DNA of 64,000 nt, taken from NCBI GenBank assembly GCA_039545295.1, contig BCIK01000019.1:98390-162389 (forward strand), in the 5' to 3' direction. Positions 1 to 12,856 of the stretch are shown here, piece after piece. This DNA comes from Udeniomyces pyricola (Eukaryota > Basidiomycota > Tremellomycetes > Cystofilobasidiales > Mrakiaceae). A program made the position numbers and the translations under genes. The notes beneath the pieces are model-generated. The model did no database searches. It was not told the DNA's origin and worked only from the letters and a program-made list of their open reading frames with translations. Within the stretch, counting starts at the first letter, position 1. The number at the start of each line of letters is the position of its first letter.

Positions 1-3000
1 GTCGCGATGCAAAGGTGGTTTCGGAAGTAGAACGACTCAATCATCCGGATGACGTAGTGCTTCTCGTCCGGGTCCTACAGAAAGATGTGAATCGGACGGA
101 AGAGGTATGGAATGCATGTTCAGGTCACTCTAATTCGCGGACACAAAGAAAAGAAGAAAAGCGAGAAACGACGCACCCATTTCCGCAGGTTCTCCAAAAT
201 CTTGACCTCGACAAGTGCCTGGTGATGAAACCTCTTCTTGTTTCGGATGATCTTGATAGCGACCGATTTCCCCGTAGCATGATCTCGGCATTGCAACACC
301 TGGCCAAACGACCCTTTGCCGAGGAGGCCGACGACCTCGTACCGATATGCGAGGTGGTCTCGCTCGATGAGGAGGTAATCTCCGCGATCGTCGTCGTATC
401 CGTGGTTGTTGGTCGACTCATCACGCGTCGCCGCCTTCTTCTGGGAATCAGAGCCAATGTAATGAACCCGAGGGTATTCGACAATCTCGGATCGTTCAAA
501 ATCGGAAAGGGCGTTGTAGTGGGATTTCATCGTCGCTGTTGTTAGTAGACAAGCAAGCGAACGAGATTGGAAGGGGAAGATAGAGAAAGGCAAACATCCA
601 TGGAGTCAGCACCTTGTCTAACGCAATGCCGAGTATCACGACCGAACTTGTTCGAGCAAGAGCCGCACAAAAACGGAGCAGAGAAAGCCTTACCCAATGG
701 TGTCTGATACGGCGTAGGTTCTTGATCCTCCGGGAAACTCATCATGGCTTCCAACTCGGAGCTCGTTGCGCCCGATGCAACTTTCTTGGTCTTTTGCCGA
801 CGCAAGAACGACCGCATCTCTTCGTCTCCAAGACGTTCGTCCTCGTCCTGTTGGCCTGCTGTCGTCGGGCTCGAACTAGTGGACCGAGCAGAGGTCGCGA
901 GGGAATGGGCTGCACTACTGCTAGTGGTGAGCGATGGGGAAGTCGTCGAGTTGGTCAGGCGAGAGGAAGGAACGGAGAGCTTCGATGTGATAGCAGATTT
1001 GCCAGAGGCATTGGCAGTGGCGCTTGGGGCGTATCGAGAGAGGTCGTTGGCCGAAGCAGAGACAGAGGCAGAGGCCGTATTGGAAAGGACTTTGCGAGCA
1101 ACGGGAGGGGCAGAGAGGCCAGTGGACGGAATCGCTGCGGCGGAAGCTCGTCGAGAGGAACTGCTTGATGTCAGAAGGTTTGCGGGCGAAGCAAAGTTGC
1201 TGAGCGTGGAGGAAGAAGAAGAAGGAGGGATCGGAAGCTGACGAGGGGGTCGAGTGATAACGGATCCAGTCGATTGGGAAGGCTGCATGAGTCCACTCCC
1301 CCGTCGAGTCACGGACGCTCCACCAGACGCATCGGCGACGTTGGTGGTAGCCGTGCTGTTGATAGTTGCTTTGGTGACGAGACTGGAGGTAGAAGCCGAG
1401 GGAGTGATTCCTGACTGCTGTTTCCGTCGGGGAAGCGTCGAAGGCACATTCGGGGGCGTTGCCCTATCCTCATCGATGGTGCCGACCTCGGACAGATTTG
1501 ATCCGCTTCTCGACATACCACTCGTACTACTGCTAGCCGAGGCAGGCTGGACGACAACACTACTTTTTCTACCATGGCCTCCTCCACTGGATGATGGCAA
1601 TGCTGGTGGGCCCATCGAGCGGTTGGGGCCCCCCGTCACGATTCGTGGAATCTTCGTTGGCGTGGCGTCAGACAGTCGAGTCGATGATGAAGAAGACGAC
1701 GAAAATCCGGTTGAGGGTTGGTTGAGGGATGAAACAGAGGGGGAACCTGAAATGGAGGGAAGCTGCGAGACACGAGTCCGAGCGACAGCCGCGGCTTGAG
1801 GAGTGGCTGAACCCGCGTTGGAGGACTGCCGACGAGGCGCGCCGCTGCTCGAAGCCGAAGCCGACGCGGACGAAGACACAGGAGAAGAAGTGGATGTGTC
1901 GTGGGTCCGGCTCTTGTTGAGAGACGCGACGCGGGCGATGGTGGAATTAGAGAGGCCAGACATTTGCATCGGCGGTAGGCTGATAGGGAGCTCTCGATCC
2001 TTCTCACTCATCGAGATAGTCTGCATAATCAAAGGGAGACACACGTGATAGAAATGACCAATGTGATAAGCAACCCAAGTCCGAACCGAACCAGACGCCA
2101 GCAAACACACAGCATGAAACGAAAGGAACCGGCATGAGACAGCTCATACCTTGCCCCTCTTGCGACCGAGCAGGCCCATACTGCTCAACTTTCCATGTAC
2201 CGAGTTACTCGCGCCGGGCGAGATCTTTTCCTTCTTTTCTTCAGACAACGGCGTTGCTGTAAGGCCATTGTCGCCATTGCTACCACCGGCCTCGAACACA
2301 TCCTTACTCTTCTTCCTGTGCCGACCTGATAATCCCGGACTGGCCGATGCAGTGGTGCCAGCCGTCGAGGAACTATCTTCGTTAGCGGTTGCTGAAGCAG
2401 CCGCAGCTGCCGCCAGACTTCTCCTTGAGAGACTCCCTTTGAGCATGTTAGGCAAGCCCATGCCGCCTAACATAGACTTCCGAGAGCTTGAGGGCGTGGC
2501 GGACGGGTTGAGGATAGATTGGTTGGACTGGGACGAGGTCATGGAGTCTTTGCGACGGGAGGACGATGCAGTCGAGTTGGAGGAATCTTTGCGAGGCGTT
2601 TGGGGTAGGTATTGAGCGTTCGACAGACCGGGAGGCAGGCCAGGAGGAGGTTGGTATTGTTGCGATTGCGTTTTTGGCTGTCGTTGTTGTCGAGAAGAAC
2701 TCGGCGTTGGGTTAGATCCGGTCGAGAGGTTCTGCGAGGACGAAGTCGAGCGTCGGAAAAAAGGAATCGAGGATGGCATCGATTTCTTGGACGACGACAC
2801 GGTCGATGCGGGGCTGTGGGACGGCTGACCAGCCAAAGAGGTGGATCCAGACAAGCTGCCGATGGAGTTGGAAGTGTGTCGGCTGTCTTCACTAGGGCGG
2901 TCGGCCATGACGAACGAAGACGACGACTCGGACCGGTTGATGGTCGACCAGGGCGATTGAAGCGGGCTGCCGGGGTCATCTGATCTGATTGGAAACGAGA

Positions 3001-5704
3001 GCGACGGAACAGAGGCATTCGCAGTGCCCATCGTTGGAGAGTACGCCGCTTCTTCTTGAGAAGCGGTGGTCGAAGAGGAAGCATGCCTGCTGGAGGAAGA
3101 AGGCAGCTTCATATGTAAAGCACTCGAGAACGACCATTTCTTGCTGGGTCCCTTGGGCTTGGACGACGACGACGACGACATCAAAGATGCTGGAGATGAG
3201 AGGTTGGGCGAAATGGGAGGGGCAATTGTGGGCGGAGGAATAGCAGCGGCAAAGGTCGTCGAGGTCGTCTGAGATGATTGCCGTTGGACTTTGCGCCGAT
3301 CTTCGGCCTCGTTGAGCATTTGCATGTCAAGAAGGGTCGGAGCAGGCTGATCGTGATTGGGGAAAAGGGAGAGGGAGAGAGAAGGAGAGGTGGCTAGTGG
3401 TGATATGGCCGGAGAACCTATAGAAGCGCTTGGCTGAAGGGACGACCGGGTGCCGACGGAATAGTTCTTAGGAATAGGAGGAACAGGAGGGATCGCTTTA
3501 GCGTCCTCGAGGGCTCCGCTTCCTCCGACGCCTGCTCCAAAACCAGCGTCGGATAAAACACCTTCACTCTTGAGAGACGAAACATCGCTCCCATTGCTGT
3601 TATGTCGGACGCGGGCAACCTCGCCGGACGCAAATGAGCCCCGGTTCGTCTGCAAAGAAGGCAGTGAGGGAGCGGTCGAAGACGTGGCCATGCTCGTAGA
3701 AGAGCTCGAGCCTCGCTTCGAAGATGCCGAGAGGCTCGACCGAGTCGCGGGCACAACGCCGGATGATACGTCAAACGAGGACGATGCCGGCGGAAGGGGA
3801 AGCGGCTGGGTTGACAGGTGATCGGGCTGCTGTTCGCCTGAAGGAAGGCCACTGGCCACGAGTGACTTTCGATTTTTGTTGCTGTGGGCGCCCGTGCTAC
3901 CGCTCCGGATCGGGGCACTAGGCGGCGTTCCGGGGCGACTGTGGATGCTCGCACCATCGCTCGTAGTTGCTGGTCCAGCCGAGCGTCGAGACTTGGCAGA
4001 GCGGCTACTCGAAGGAGATCGGTGAAGGCCATCGAGCCGACGAAGTACCTCGTCCTTGTCAGTGTCGAGAAAGTTTTGGGATGTCGAACGCTGAGGGTTC
4101 ATCATCGTTGCTGTTGCTGTGCGGGGTGAGTCGTGAATCATGCTAGGGAAAGAGGCAGAGGGGGGCAAGGGGGGCTGATGCAACGGGGGCTGAAAGTTGC
4201 TGATGGGGTTGGAAGAGTGGGCCTGACGAAGAAACTGATGAATTGATGAGGACGAAGGCGATGGAGGAAGATGGGAGAAGTCATGAGCAGCCGCGATCAT
4301 TCGAACCGCTTCTTGCTGTTGATGGGAGATGGATGAAGAAGTCGGGGACAGGGGGACGCCAATGCTGCCAGCTCCTCCAGCCGAGCTCGGGGGCGTACGA
4401 CGCGAGTCACGATGCTGCTTCTTGTGAAGACTGCTTGGCGAAGGCTCTGAACTCCCGGGGGCGGATTTGTGGGCTTTCGGCGGAAGGGAGACGATAAGAC
4501 TGCGGTCTGTGCGATTTGGTGACCGATCCGAATGAGAGATAGGTGAATGAGGAGCCGAAAGGGACGAGGGGTTGGACGACGGATGCTGCGAGGGTGGAGT
4601 CAGAGACGAAGCTGGCGAAGTTGCTGTATTATGCGAAGGAAAGTAGGCAGTCGAGAGTTCGTGGATTGGCGGTGTGCGGGGCTCATAGAGTGCCTGTCCG
4701 GTATTGAAGACATGGGGCATGGACGATGGAGAGGGCATAGATACCGGTTGGGCGTGATCGGCGTAGAACGAGTGACCTCGGGTGCCATTGGTGTATGTCA
4801 CAGGTCGCTTCGCTTTCGGTTGAGACGATGAACCCCCTACAGCTTGGATGCCCTCTTGATTCTCGACGATGCCAAGTCCTACGGCTTCAGGTCCAGCCTG
4901 TTGTGAAGCCAGGGTGAGGGGACCGGTGCTTCTCTTCCGCCTGACCTCCTTCTGCTGGACGTCCTCGACCTTTTCTCGCACGTTCCAACTCCGAGCAGGC
5001 ATCTGAACGCTCGAGATCTCTCTAACAGGACTTTGCCAGGCCTGTTGCTGGGAGCGAGCCCATGAGGGAATCTCTTGACCGGCAGCCCAACGAGGAGTTG
5101 TCAGTTCGCCTACGCCCACGAGGCCGTTGCGATCGATGCTGGCCGGGGACAGGGGAGCGGGCGTCGAAGGGAAGGGTATCGATTGCTGGGCGGGCGTCAG
5201 GGCAGGTGAACCAAGGATGGGCGACGATATACTACATTGAGGATCGAGACATGGTGAACGTCAGCGATCGAAGCCATACACATCGTCGTCACTAGTCATC
5301 GGCCATCTAGGTCAAGACCCGCACGGGCCCTTTGGCCGGGCCCGCGCCCTGCCCCTTGCCCATGCACGTTCGATCTGGTAGACGTCGTTTTGCTATTGCC
5401 TGGCAATGCATGAGTAGCCCGGGCCCGGCTTGCATGGCCTTGTGGAGAACGTTCTCCCGCAATTGGGCAAGGGCCGCCTGACACGAGAATCATGGTCAAT
5501 AGAGAATCGACGCGCTCACCTTTCCTTGGTTCGTTCGCCAATCTCGCCGAGCCTTTCGGCGTGCCTCGCCTCGGCATTGTTGATGCCCGAATAGACGGGT
5601 TGACTGCTCGATCTGGACATGGCAGACGTCCTGACGGGAGGGCCAGCGGCCGAGGCGAGGGAGATGAGGGAGTGAGATGGGGGCAACGAGGGCGAACTTC
5701 GCAT
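1..5704 (-). CDS. DYRK/Pom1-type protein kinase, 3' end missing
   Basis: Dual-specificity tyrosine-regulated (DYRK) kinases autophosphorylate an activation-loop tyrosine and then act on Ser/Thr; the fungal Pom1 branch works in cell polarity and growth control. Exons, read leftward: 5704-5520, 5231-2150, 2020-694, 535-177 and 74-1, with phases matching at all four introns. About 1,675 residues are visible. Nearly all are a Ser/Pro-rich, presumably disordered N-terminal extension. Just before the catalytic domain is the DYRK-homology stretch (ALSDFERSEI..Y..VHYIG), followed by the glycine loop GKGSFGQV, the lysine motif VAIKII and the start of the C-helix region (KILENLRKW-DPDEKHYVIRMIESF). Catalytic HRD and DFG motifs lie beyond the left edge. 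I chose ATG 5704 because it opens the exon whose donor (GTGAGC) joins in phase to the long exon; an earlier 5' exon is possible. Family assignment is firm; subfamily and role are inferred. Confidence 0.85.
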
Positions 5705-6856
5705 GGGAAGCCGCGAGGGCGGGGTGTTTCTGGCCTTGGGAGATAGAAATCAGGAGCGAGAGAAAGAAGGTCCAAACAAACCCGCCGGACGGAGATGGAT
5801 ATACGAGAGGACGGAGGTGAGTATGTGCGTTGGGCGTGAATATATGTGAGTTGACAGCCATCTCAAGTCAAGACACCACTGACTGAAGTTCGAGCTGCTA
5901 TCGCGTCGGAAGAGGGGGCAAGAGGAGTGATAGTAGCAGCGGCGACCCCTCTCCGCTTGGAGTCGGCCGCCATCTGGTCGGGTGAGGGTGGGAGGGAAAG
6001 TGCCTTTGGCGGTTTCCTGCGGGCCCCTCTGAGCGAACCAGGAGGTGAGCGAAGTTCCCGGTCGGACGGCTGAGGGGTGGAAAGAGGCGTCATGGGACTG
6101 AAGCCTTTGTGGAGGGAGGGAGAGCGAGGGCAAGCGTGGACGAACTCAGGGTCGAAAGGGGGGGGGGGGGGCAGGGGAGAGACAGTGAGAGAGAGAGAGC
6201 GAGCGCGCGAGGGCGGACGGGAAGCTAAAGGGGAGATGGGTTTCGAATAACTTGCTTGTGGGCTAATGCGGGATGAGCTGGGGGTTGGAACAAGGCCGCT
6301 CTCGATGGACTCGGTCAGACGGCCGGTCTGAATGGGCTAGTTGTAAGGATGGACGTGCTGTGGGGAGGGATGAATGGACAATGGCTGATGAGATTATTGG
6401 GTGCGGTGATGAATTGGCTGGCTGACCTGATGATCTGACAACAGCTCGCACCACGGGAAACATGATGCATCAACCAGGCAGGACCAGGTTATAGCAGCTG
6501 CCAACTCGCCCAACCGAAATCAAGTCACAGCGCGCGTCAATTGATCATGATCGATCAATCGAGCTGGCAAGGTATATAATACGATATATGATATCTATCG
6601 AATACATGCTTTGCAAGACTTATGATATAACATCAATTCATTACTTACGTATTCTATTGAGTACCATTACTTGCGTCTTCGATCACTCTCCTCTTTCAAC
6701 CCGTAATCGTTCAGGGACTACGCTACTCCATCGGTAGTAGGCCTCATATCTCGCAACCACACATATAGTCACCACCATCCACCCTCAACTCATCATCACC
6801 CACCTTCAACCAAACCCAGCGAGTGCTCCCGTCCGCCCAGTAATCTGCCAGCCCAG
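5705..6856. other. Divergent intergenic region between kinase and XPF genes
   Basis: This 1.15-kb stretch separates two outward-facing start codons and should hold both promoters and 5' leaders. It contains a poly-G run near 6157-6170, a purine-rich GA tract after it, and an AT-rich segment around 6570-6640 with several TATA-like strings about 220-290 bp before the XPF start. Short open frames here have no recognisable protein similarity. Confidence 0.6.
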
Positions 6857-9800
6857 ATGGCGACCAGGAAGCTTCCCTACGTCTCCAGCATCATCAAAGA
6901 AATCGCCGACCCAGCGACGGACGACCTGCTCATCCTAGCCAAAGGCTTGGGCATCCGACGCGTCATCTGCACCTTGCTCAAAATTTACGACGGTCAAAAG
7001 AACCTTGTCCTGCTTGTCAGTCCACTCCATCCGTTCCGGACCCACACTCTGGCGATCCGACCAAACGGCAACCGTCGCCTCAGCCCGAAACGCGTCTCAC
7101 GTCTTGCACCCGCTTTCTTTCATCTCTCATCTTTCCTTCATACGCCAGATCAACGCGTCTCCGGATGAGGAGGCTGGCATCGGTGAACTTCTCGGCACCA
7201 TGGGTGTCCGACGACCAGGAATGCGCGTCGTCAATGCAGAGATGGGCTCCAAGGAGAGGTCAGCTCACGCGCCCTTCATCCTTTGCTGCTGTATCAATCC
7301 CGCGCTCACGTCATAGCCCCCCCCCCCCCTTCTGAGCTGTATCTTTCTTCCCTTCTCGTTCCTACTTTGAACATGACAGGAAGGAACTCTACCTCTCGGG
7401 AGGTCTCATTTCAATCACTTCACGTATTCTCGTCGTTGATATGCTCACTAAGAACGTGCCGACCGAGATGATCACCGGTCTTCTCGTCATGCATGCCGAG
7501 CAGTCAGTCATTCCCTGCCCACCTGCCAACCCCCAACCCCCCCTTTCGGTCCGACGCGACGAGGGCGTCGTGGATCGAATTTCCACTGAACTCACCTCTT
7601 GCCCTCCCTCTTGCTTTGCTACTTGATCTGTTTGGACAAAACAACCAGAGTTAACCAAACCAGTCTAGAAGCCTTCATCGTCCGTCTGTACCGGCAATCG
7701 AATCATGTTCGTCATCCGCTTGCCCTTCCCGCTCGCTCTGGACAAACGTCCGACCCTTTGGCCATATGCTTACAATGCTGATCATCTAAACAATGTCAAA
7801 ATTTCTCAGGATGGATTTCTCAAAGCTTTCTCAGACGACCCCGAACATTTCAATGCGACCATGACCCCGCTGCAGACGTGCATGAAGATGCTCTCCCTGC
7901 GTAGAGTGACGCTCCGGCCCCGGTTCGTCTCACAATCCGTGAAACGTCTACTCGCTTAAATCACGATTGCCCGCCTTCACCGTCTAGATGAGTCGATAGA
8001 GAGCTGACACCGCTGGTTTCTTGCTTCTCTTCGCTGTGTAGCTTCCACGAACAAGTCCACGAGTCGCTCGGCCAACGCAAGGCAGACGTCATTGAGCTCT
8101 ACCAGCCTTTGACCCGACCAATGATTGAAATTCAGACAGCCATCGTCGAGTGTATGGAAGCTACTCTAGCTGAGCTTCGTCGGACGTGTACAGGCGTGAG
8201 CGCCCTAGCTAGATGACGATGGTGATGTCTCGCCTAATGAGGTGGTGCTATCTTCTCAAATAAGATGCTGACCATACGTTTTCATCCACCGTATCAGGTC
8301 GATCTCGAGGATCTCACCATCGACAACGCTCTTTTCCGTAATTTTGACAAGATCGTTCGCGCCCAATTAAATCCCATCTGGCATCGCGTCGGTCCAAAGA
8401 CCAAGCGACTGGTGTCAGATCTCACAACACTGCGCAAACTCCTCACGTAAGAATTTTCTGCTTCCTTTCGAAAAGAATCATAATAATCTCCCGGCAATAT
8501 TGACCGCAGTCTAAATGTTTTGTTAAAACTTGGACGTCGTTGTCACATCTTACGTCTCCGTACCATTGTTTCCTTAGATACCTCCTGAGTTACGACGCCA
8601 TTACGTTCCATTCTTACCTCGAAGCTATCCTGACTGCAGCTACCCCGCCTCCTGGCTCAGGCCCTTCGACTAATCCACGTGGTGTCAATCAATCGCCTTG
8701 GCTCTACCTCGATGCCGCCAACACTCTCTTCCATGTCGCCAAACGTCGCGCCTATATCCCTCCGCCAAAGAAGAAAAAAGCGCCACCCGTCGCACCCGTG
8801 CCAAGGGATCCCTTGGACATGGACGAAGATGAGGAGGCCGAGGAGGCCTTAAGGGAAGTAGAGAGGGCGGAGAGGGAATCCACCGGGTTCAGAGCTGGGC
8901 CGGATGGGAGACGGGATTGGGAGAAGACTCGCAAGGGTCAGATGTGGCCTCCAGGGGTGGAACCGGTGCTGGAAGAACTACCGAAATGGGGGTTGTTGGC
9001 GAGTGTGCTTGAGGAGATCGAAGAGGATATCACGGTCGCCAAGCATTCTGAACGACGTGAGTAGCTTTGCGTTTGGTTCATCCGTGCTTTTGAAGAAGTG
9101 CTTTCGCCTTTGTTGATGGGGGCTAAGACTCTGTGGATGGTGATGAGCTGAGTACTGAGCGCTAATAATATAAATCAATTCATTCTATTCTCTTTCTTTC
9201 TCTGTGTCGTGACCGTTTCACCCCATGCCACCCTCGTCCTTTAGTGTCTCCTGGATCCAACACTATCCTTGTCATGTGCTCCGGTGATCGAACGTGCTCC
9301 CAACTGCGCGAGTACCTCTCCACTCGTGACCCTACGCCTCCACCTATGTCTACCGCCACCATGACCCCGGTCACCTCGGGTTCAGCCGGCAAGACCATGA
9401 TGCAACGTCTGTTGCGCACCTACTTTTGGTGGAAGGGAGGACTCGGAGACATGAGCCGCAACTTGAGGGGCGGGAAGCAAAAGAATGGCAAGGGTGGGTT
9501 CGATGCCAAGAAGAGAGGGACGATGCCGTCCAATTATGGCGGAGGACGGAACGGAAGAGATAGTGCGAGTGGTCCGTCGAGAGGTGGAGGAGGTCCTCCG
9601 AGTTACAAGCGGCGGAGGATTCGCGGCGGAAGTGTCGCAGCGAGTGTGACGAGCGGTCGGAAAGAGATCGACAAGGATACCGGCGAAGAGGAGATCGTAG
9701 GGGCCGAGTTGGAGGACGAAGCTGAAGGGATAGCAGATTTGTACGTTCCAACAGCTCTTCTCGCTTACCCTTGCTGGGAGCCCGTGCATGATGGACGAAA

Positions 9801-12800
9801 GGTTGTTTTGCTGCTCATGACTCATGCCGCGTTATTTTTCTATAGCCTTCAATCTGCCTCCCGACAGTTCCGATCGAGTGTTGAACCAGAATCCGATTCA
9901 GATCTCAGCGGCACGTCTTTCTTTCGTGAGCCCTCGATGGGCCCTCCACAGCTTCCTCCATCATCGAGTGGCAGCAGCAGTGGTACAAGGGACCCTCACA
10001 TCCGCTCTGCATCCACGGCTCTTTCCGATACGGACGACGAAATCCGTTCCTCCTTCAGCCGCGATCTTTCCGAAGCTCCTTCGCTCTTTGAGCGTGAATT
10101 CTCTCTCGATGCGAGTTCGACTTCGGGTTCTCCACCTCCTCCACTTCGATCCCGTTCGGAATCCATGACGCCTCCCCGATCCTTCTCTCGAGACGGTTCT
10201 TTAGCCTCGACGACTTCAGAGCTTTCCCTCGCGCCCCCCCAAACACTCCTTCGCCCGTCGGCTCAAGCGACCATGACGGACTTTTTCGACCCGCTTGGAT
10301 TTGAGGGTAACTTTGGCCTCTTGAGCGCAGAGGATTTGGTCGTCGTTCGACCGTACAAAGGGGATGACGATGATCAGGTCTTGGAAGAGTTGAGACCAAA
10401 GTACATCGTCATGTACGATCCTGATCCGGGTTTCATCCGACGGATCGAGGTAAGCATGCCCATCTCTATAAATTCTCGCTCTGAGCTTACCGAACAGAGA
10501 GGTTCCCTGCGTAGCTATAGAGTTGACAACCCAGGACTCGTCCCAACATTATCTCGGTTTCCATCTGCAACAATTTCTCACTCGCAGGTTTACCGCAGCT
10601 CGAACCCAGGGCTGGGCGTGCGCGTTTACTTCATGATGTATGTCGACTCGGTTGAGGAACAAAAGTACCTTAGCGGGTTGAGAAAGGAAAAGGAAGCATT
10701 TCAACGGCTTATCCGAGAGAAAGGAGTCAGTCCTTTTTCCCCTCTGCCTCCACTTTGCTTTCTTCTCTTGTTCCATATACCCTGCTTGTTATGGACTCAT
10801 GATGGTATGATCATATGTAGGTTGCTGATCGATCGATCTGGTTGTCCATTCTCTCTTTTGGCGCGGTAGAATATGCTCCTCCCGCTTACAGGCGACCCTC
10901 GAGGTCGACCTCCCGCCGAATCCGAGGGTTTGCCATCGTTGGCCAAAGCCATTAGCTCACGTCTCGCCGGCGGAGCCGATGCGGCTCCTGCTGAACCATC
11001 GACGGTGAGTCAGATATATATCAAAACGAAATAATGGGGACAGAAAACGCGTAGCAAAGGGCAGGTTCGCTGTTGACACAGATTTTTTCTCCCTCTTCTC
11101 TCATCTCGACTATCCTTCCCCCTTCCCGCTGAACCCCCCTCCCTCTCCCGCTCCTCCCCTGGGTCTCGTGTTGCGCGTTCTCCTATATCCGTCTTTCAGA
11201 TCGTCGTCGACATGCGAGAATTCCGCTCGACGCTTCCTTCCCTCCTTCATGCCGCCAACATCCGCATCATCCCAGCAACGCTTTCCGTCGGGGACTACAT
11301 CCTCTCGCCCGAGTTGTGCGTCGAGAGGAAGAGCGTGCCGGATTTGATCCAAAGTCTCGCGTCGGGTCGGTTGTGAGTCTACTTTGAGCTTGAGACATTT
11401 GATCAGACACATGTGCCTTGTGGATGAAGTCGAAAGAAAATAATTTTATAAGGAGGAGATCGGTGTCCATGCAAACATACTGAATCGAGACTGACCTTGA
11501 AGCTGATCTCTTTCGGCCAACCCCCAACCCCCCTCCCCTTTGCCCCTCTCCCCTCAGATACACGCAATGCGAGATGATGAGCGTTCATTACAAGCAACCC
11601 ATCTTGCTCATCGAATTCGACGCAAACAAGTCGTTCACGCTGCAAGTGAGTCAATCAAGGAAGGGAAAAAAGGATGTCAAAAACTTGAGCTTCAGACCAA
11701 CGTATCTCACAACATTGTCTGTCTCCACACGTTTCTCCCCTCTTTTCTTGATCGTTTCTGCCTCTCCTCTTTCTCCTCCTCTCCTCTTCCCCCCCGCCCC
11801 CCCGCCCCCGCACCATCTTCTCTTTCCGTCTCCTTTCCTCTTCTCACCCTGTCTTTCCTTTGTCAGCATATCGTGGACAGTCGAGTTCCCTCCTTCAAAA
11901 AAGACGTTTCTTCCTCCTCCAAACCCCCGACGTACCCCGCCTCTGAGCACTACATTCAATCCAAACTCGTCCTTCTCACGTTGACTTTCCCACGTCTGCG
12001 AATCCTCTGGTCGTCCTCTCCTTTCCAAACGACCGACATCTTCTCTGATCTCAAGGCGCAGCAGGACGAACCGAATGCGGAGAAGGCGGTGTCGATCGGG
12101 GGTGGTGGGGGAGAAGGGGAGGATGAGGAAGGAGGTGGAGGAGGTGGGGCAGAGTTGGCGGCTGGAGAGTTGTTGAGATCGATCCCTGGCGTGGTAAGTG
12201 ATCCGCACGGGTTTTCGTGGTCTTCTTATCCCTTTTTTCTCTTTCTTTCTTTTCTTTACTCTCTCCTTGGTTTTATGCTGGACGTTGTATATACATAGAA
12301 CGCTTGGGACGAGGCATGTTCAGTCAAAGTCGGAAGGATAGGAAGACTGATGCCCTCTCTTTCGCCATTTTCTCTCCTCCCTCTGCCTTTCTCTCTCTCG
12401 TTCCTTTGTCTCAATCTTGACCTGAAATATCAGAACGGGAGCAACTTCCGACACATCATGAACCGGGTTGAATCTATCAAGGCCATGTGCGAGCTCTCCT
12501 CGGCCGAACTCGAAGACGTAAGTCAGCTCTGGCCAACTGTTCTCTTTCATCATCATCTGGGGGATTCCAAGTCAACCCGAGCAGGAGCACAAAAGAATAT
12601 ATAAAGGGTAGATAGAGGAAAGTCTAAACACTGACAGTTTTCTCCCTTTTCTGCTTTTTTTTTTTTACTTCACTTCGTCTCACTCTTTCTCCGATTCACT
12701 TTGGGTCTGACCTGACGGTCGCCTTTGGATCCGTTCATCTCGATCTCCCCCTTTTCCTATGATATTCTTCCTGTCTCATCGTAGATCATGGGCACCCAAC

Positions 12801-12856
12801 AAGGGAAGAAAGCATATCATTTCCTCCATCGCGACGTCCATCAGAAGGGATCATAA
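6857..12856 (+). CDS. RAD1: DNA repair endonuclease XPF/Rad1/Rad16
   Basis: The XPF subunit of the XPF-ERCC1 structure-specific nuclease makes the 5' incision in nucleotide excision repair and also acts in crosslink repair and single-strand annealing. Seventeen exons: 6857-7015, 7149-7258, 7380-7502, 7649-7706, 7810-7922, 8042-8195, 8298-8446, 8578-9056, 9245-9740, 9846-10449, 10588-10725, 10870-11004, 11200-11372, 11558-11645, 11867-12193, 12434-12517 and 12785-12856. All are phase-consistent and give 1,153 residues. The N-terminal degenerate helicase-like part starts with [14 protein letters not shown]. The ERCC4 nuclease domain begins near residue 907 and shows the GDY...ERKS..D active-site signature ([18 protein letters not shown]). 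The last 50 residues form the C-terminal helix-hairpin-helix (PGV...NFRHIMNRV). A low-complexity Ser-rich stretch interrupts residues ~620-740. Two introns use a GTTCGT donor. Identification is secure; the boundaries of exons 9-12 are the least certain. Confidence 0.95.

Noticed and set aside
2151..5119. Plus-strand open frames opposite the DYRK N-terminal region
   Set aside because: They are antisense shadows of Ser-rich codons (TCN/AGC reversed) without family resemblance or splice support.
12300..12433. Acceptor at about 12299 giving an exon starting AACGCTTGGGACG in XPF
   Set aside because: That reading does not give the helix-hairpin-helix. The acceptor at 12433 gives [12 protein letters not shown] directly after PGV, in phase.
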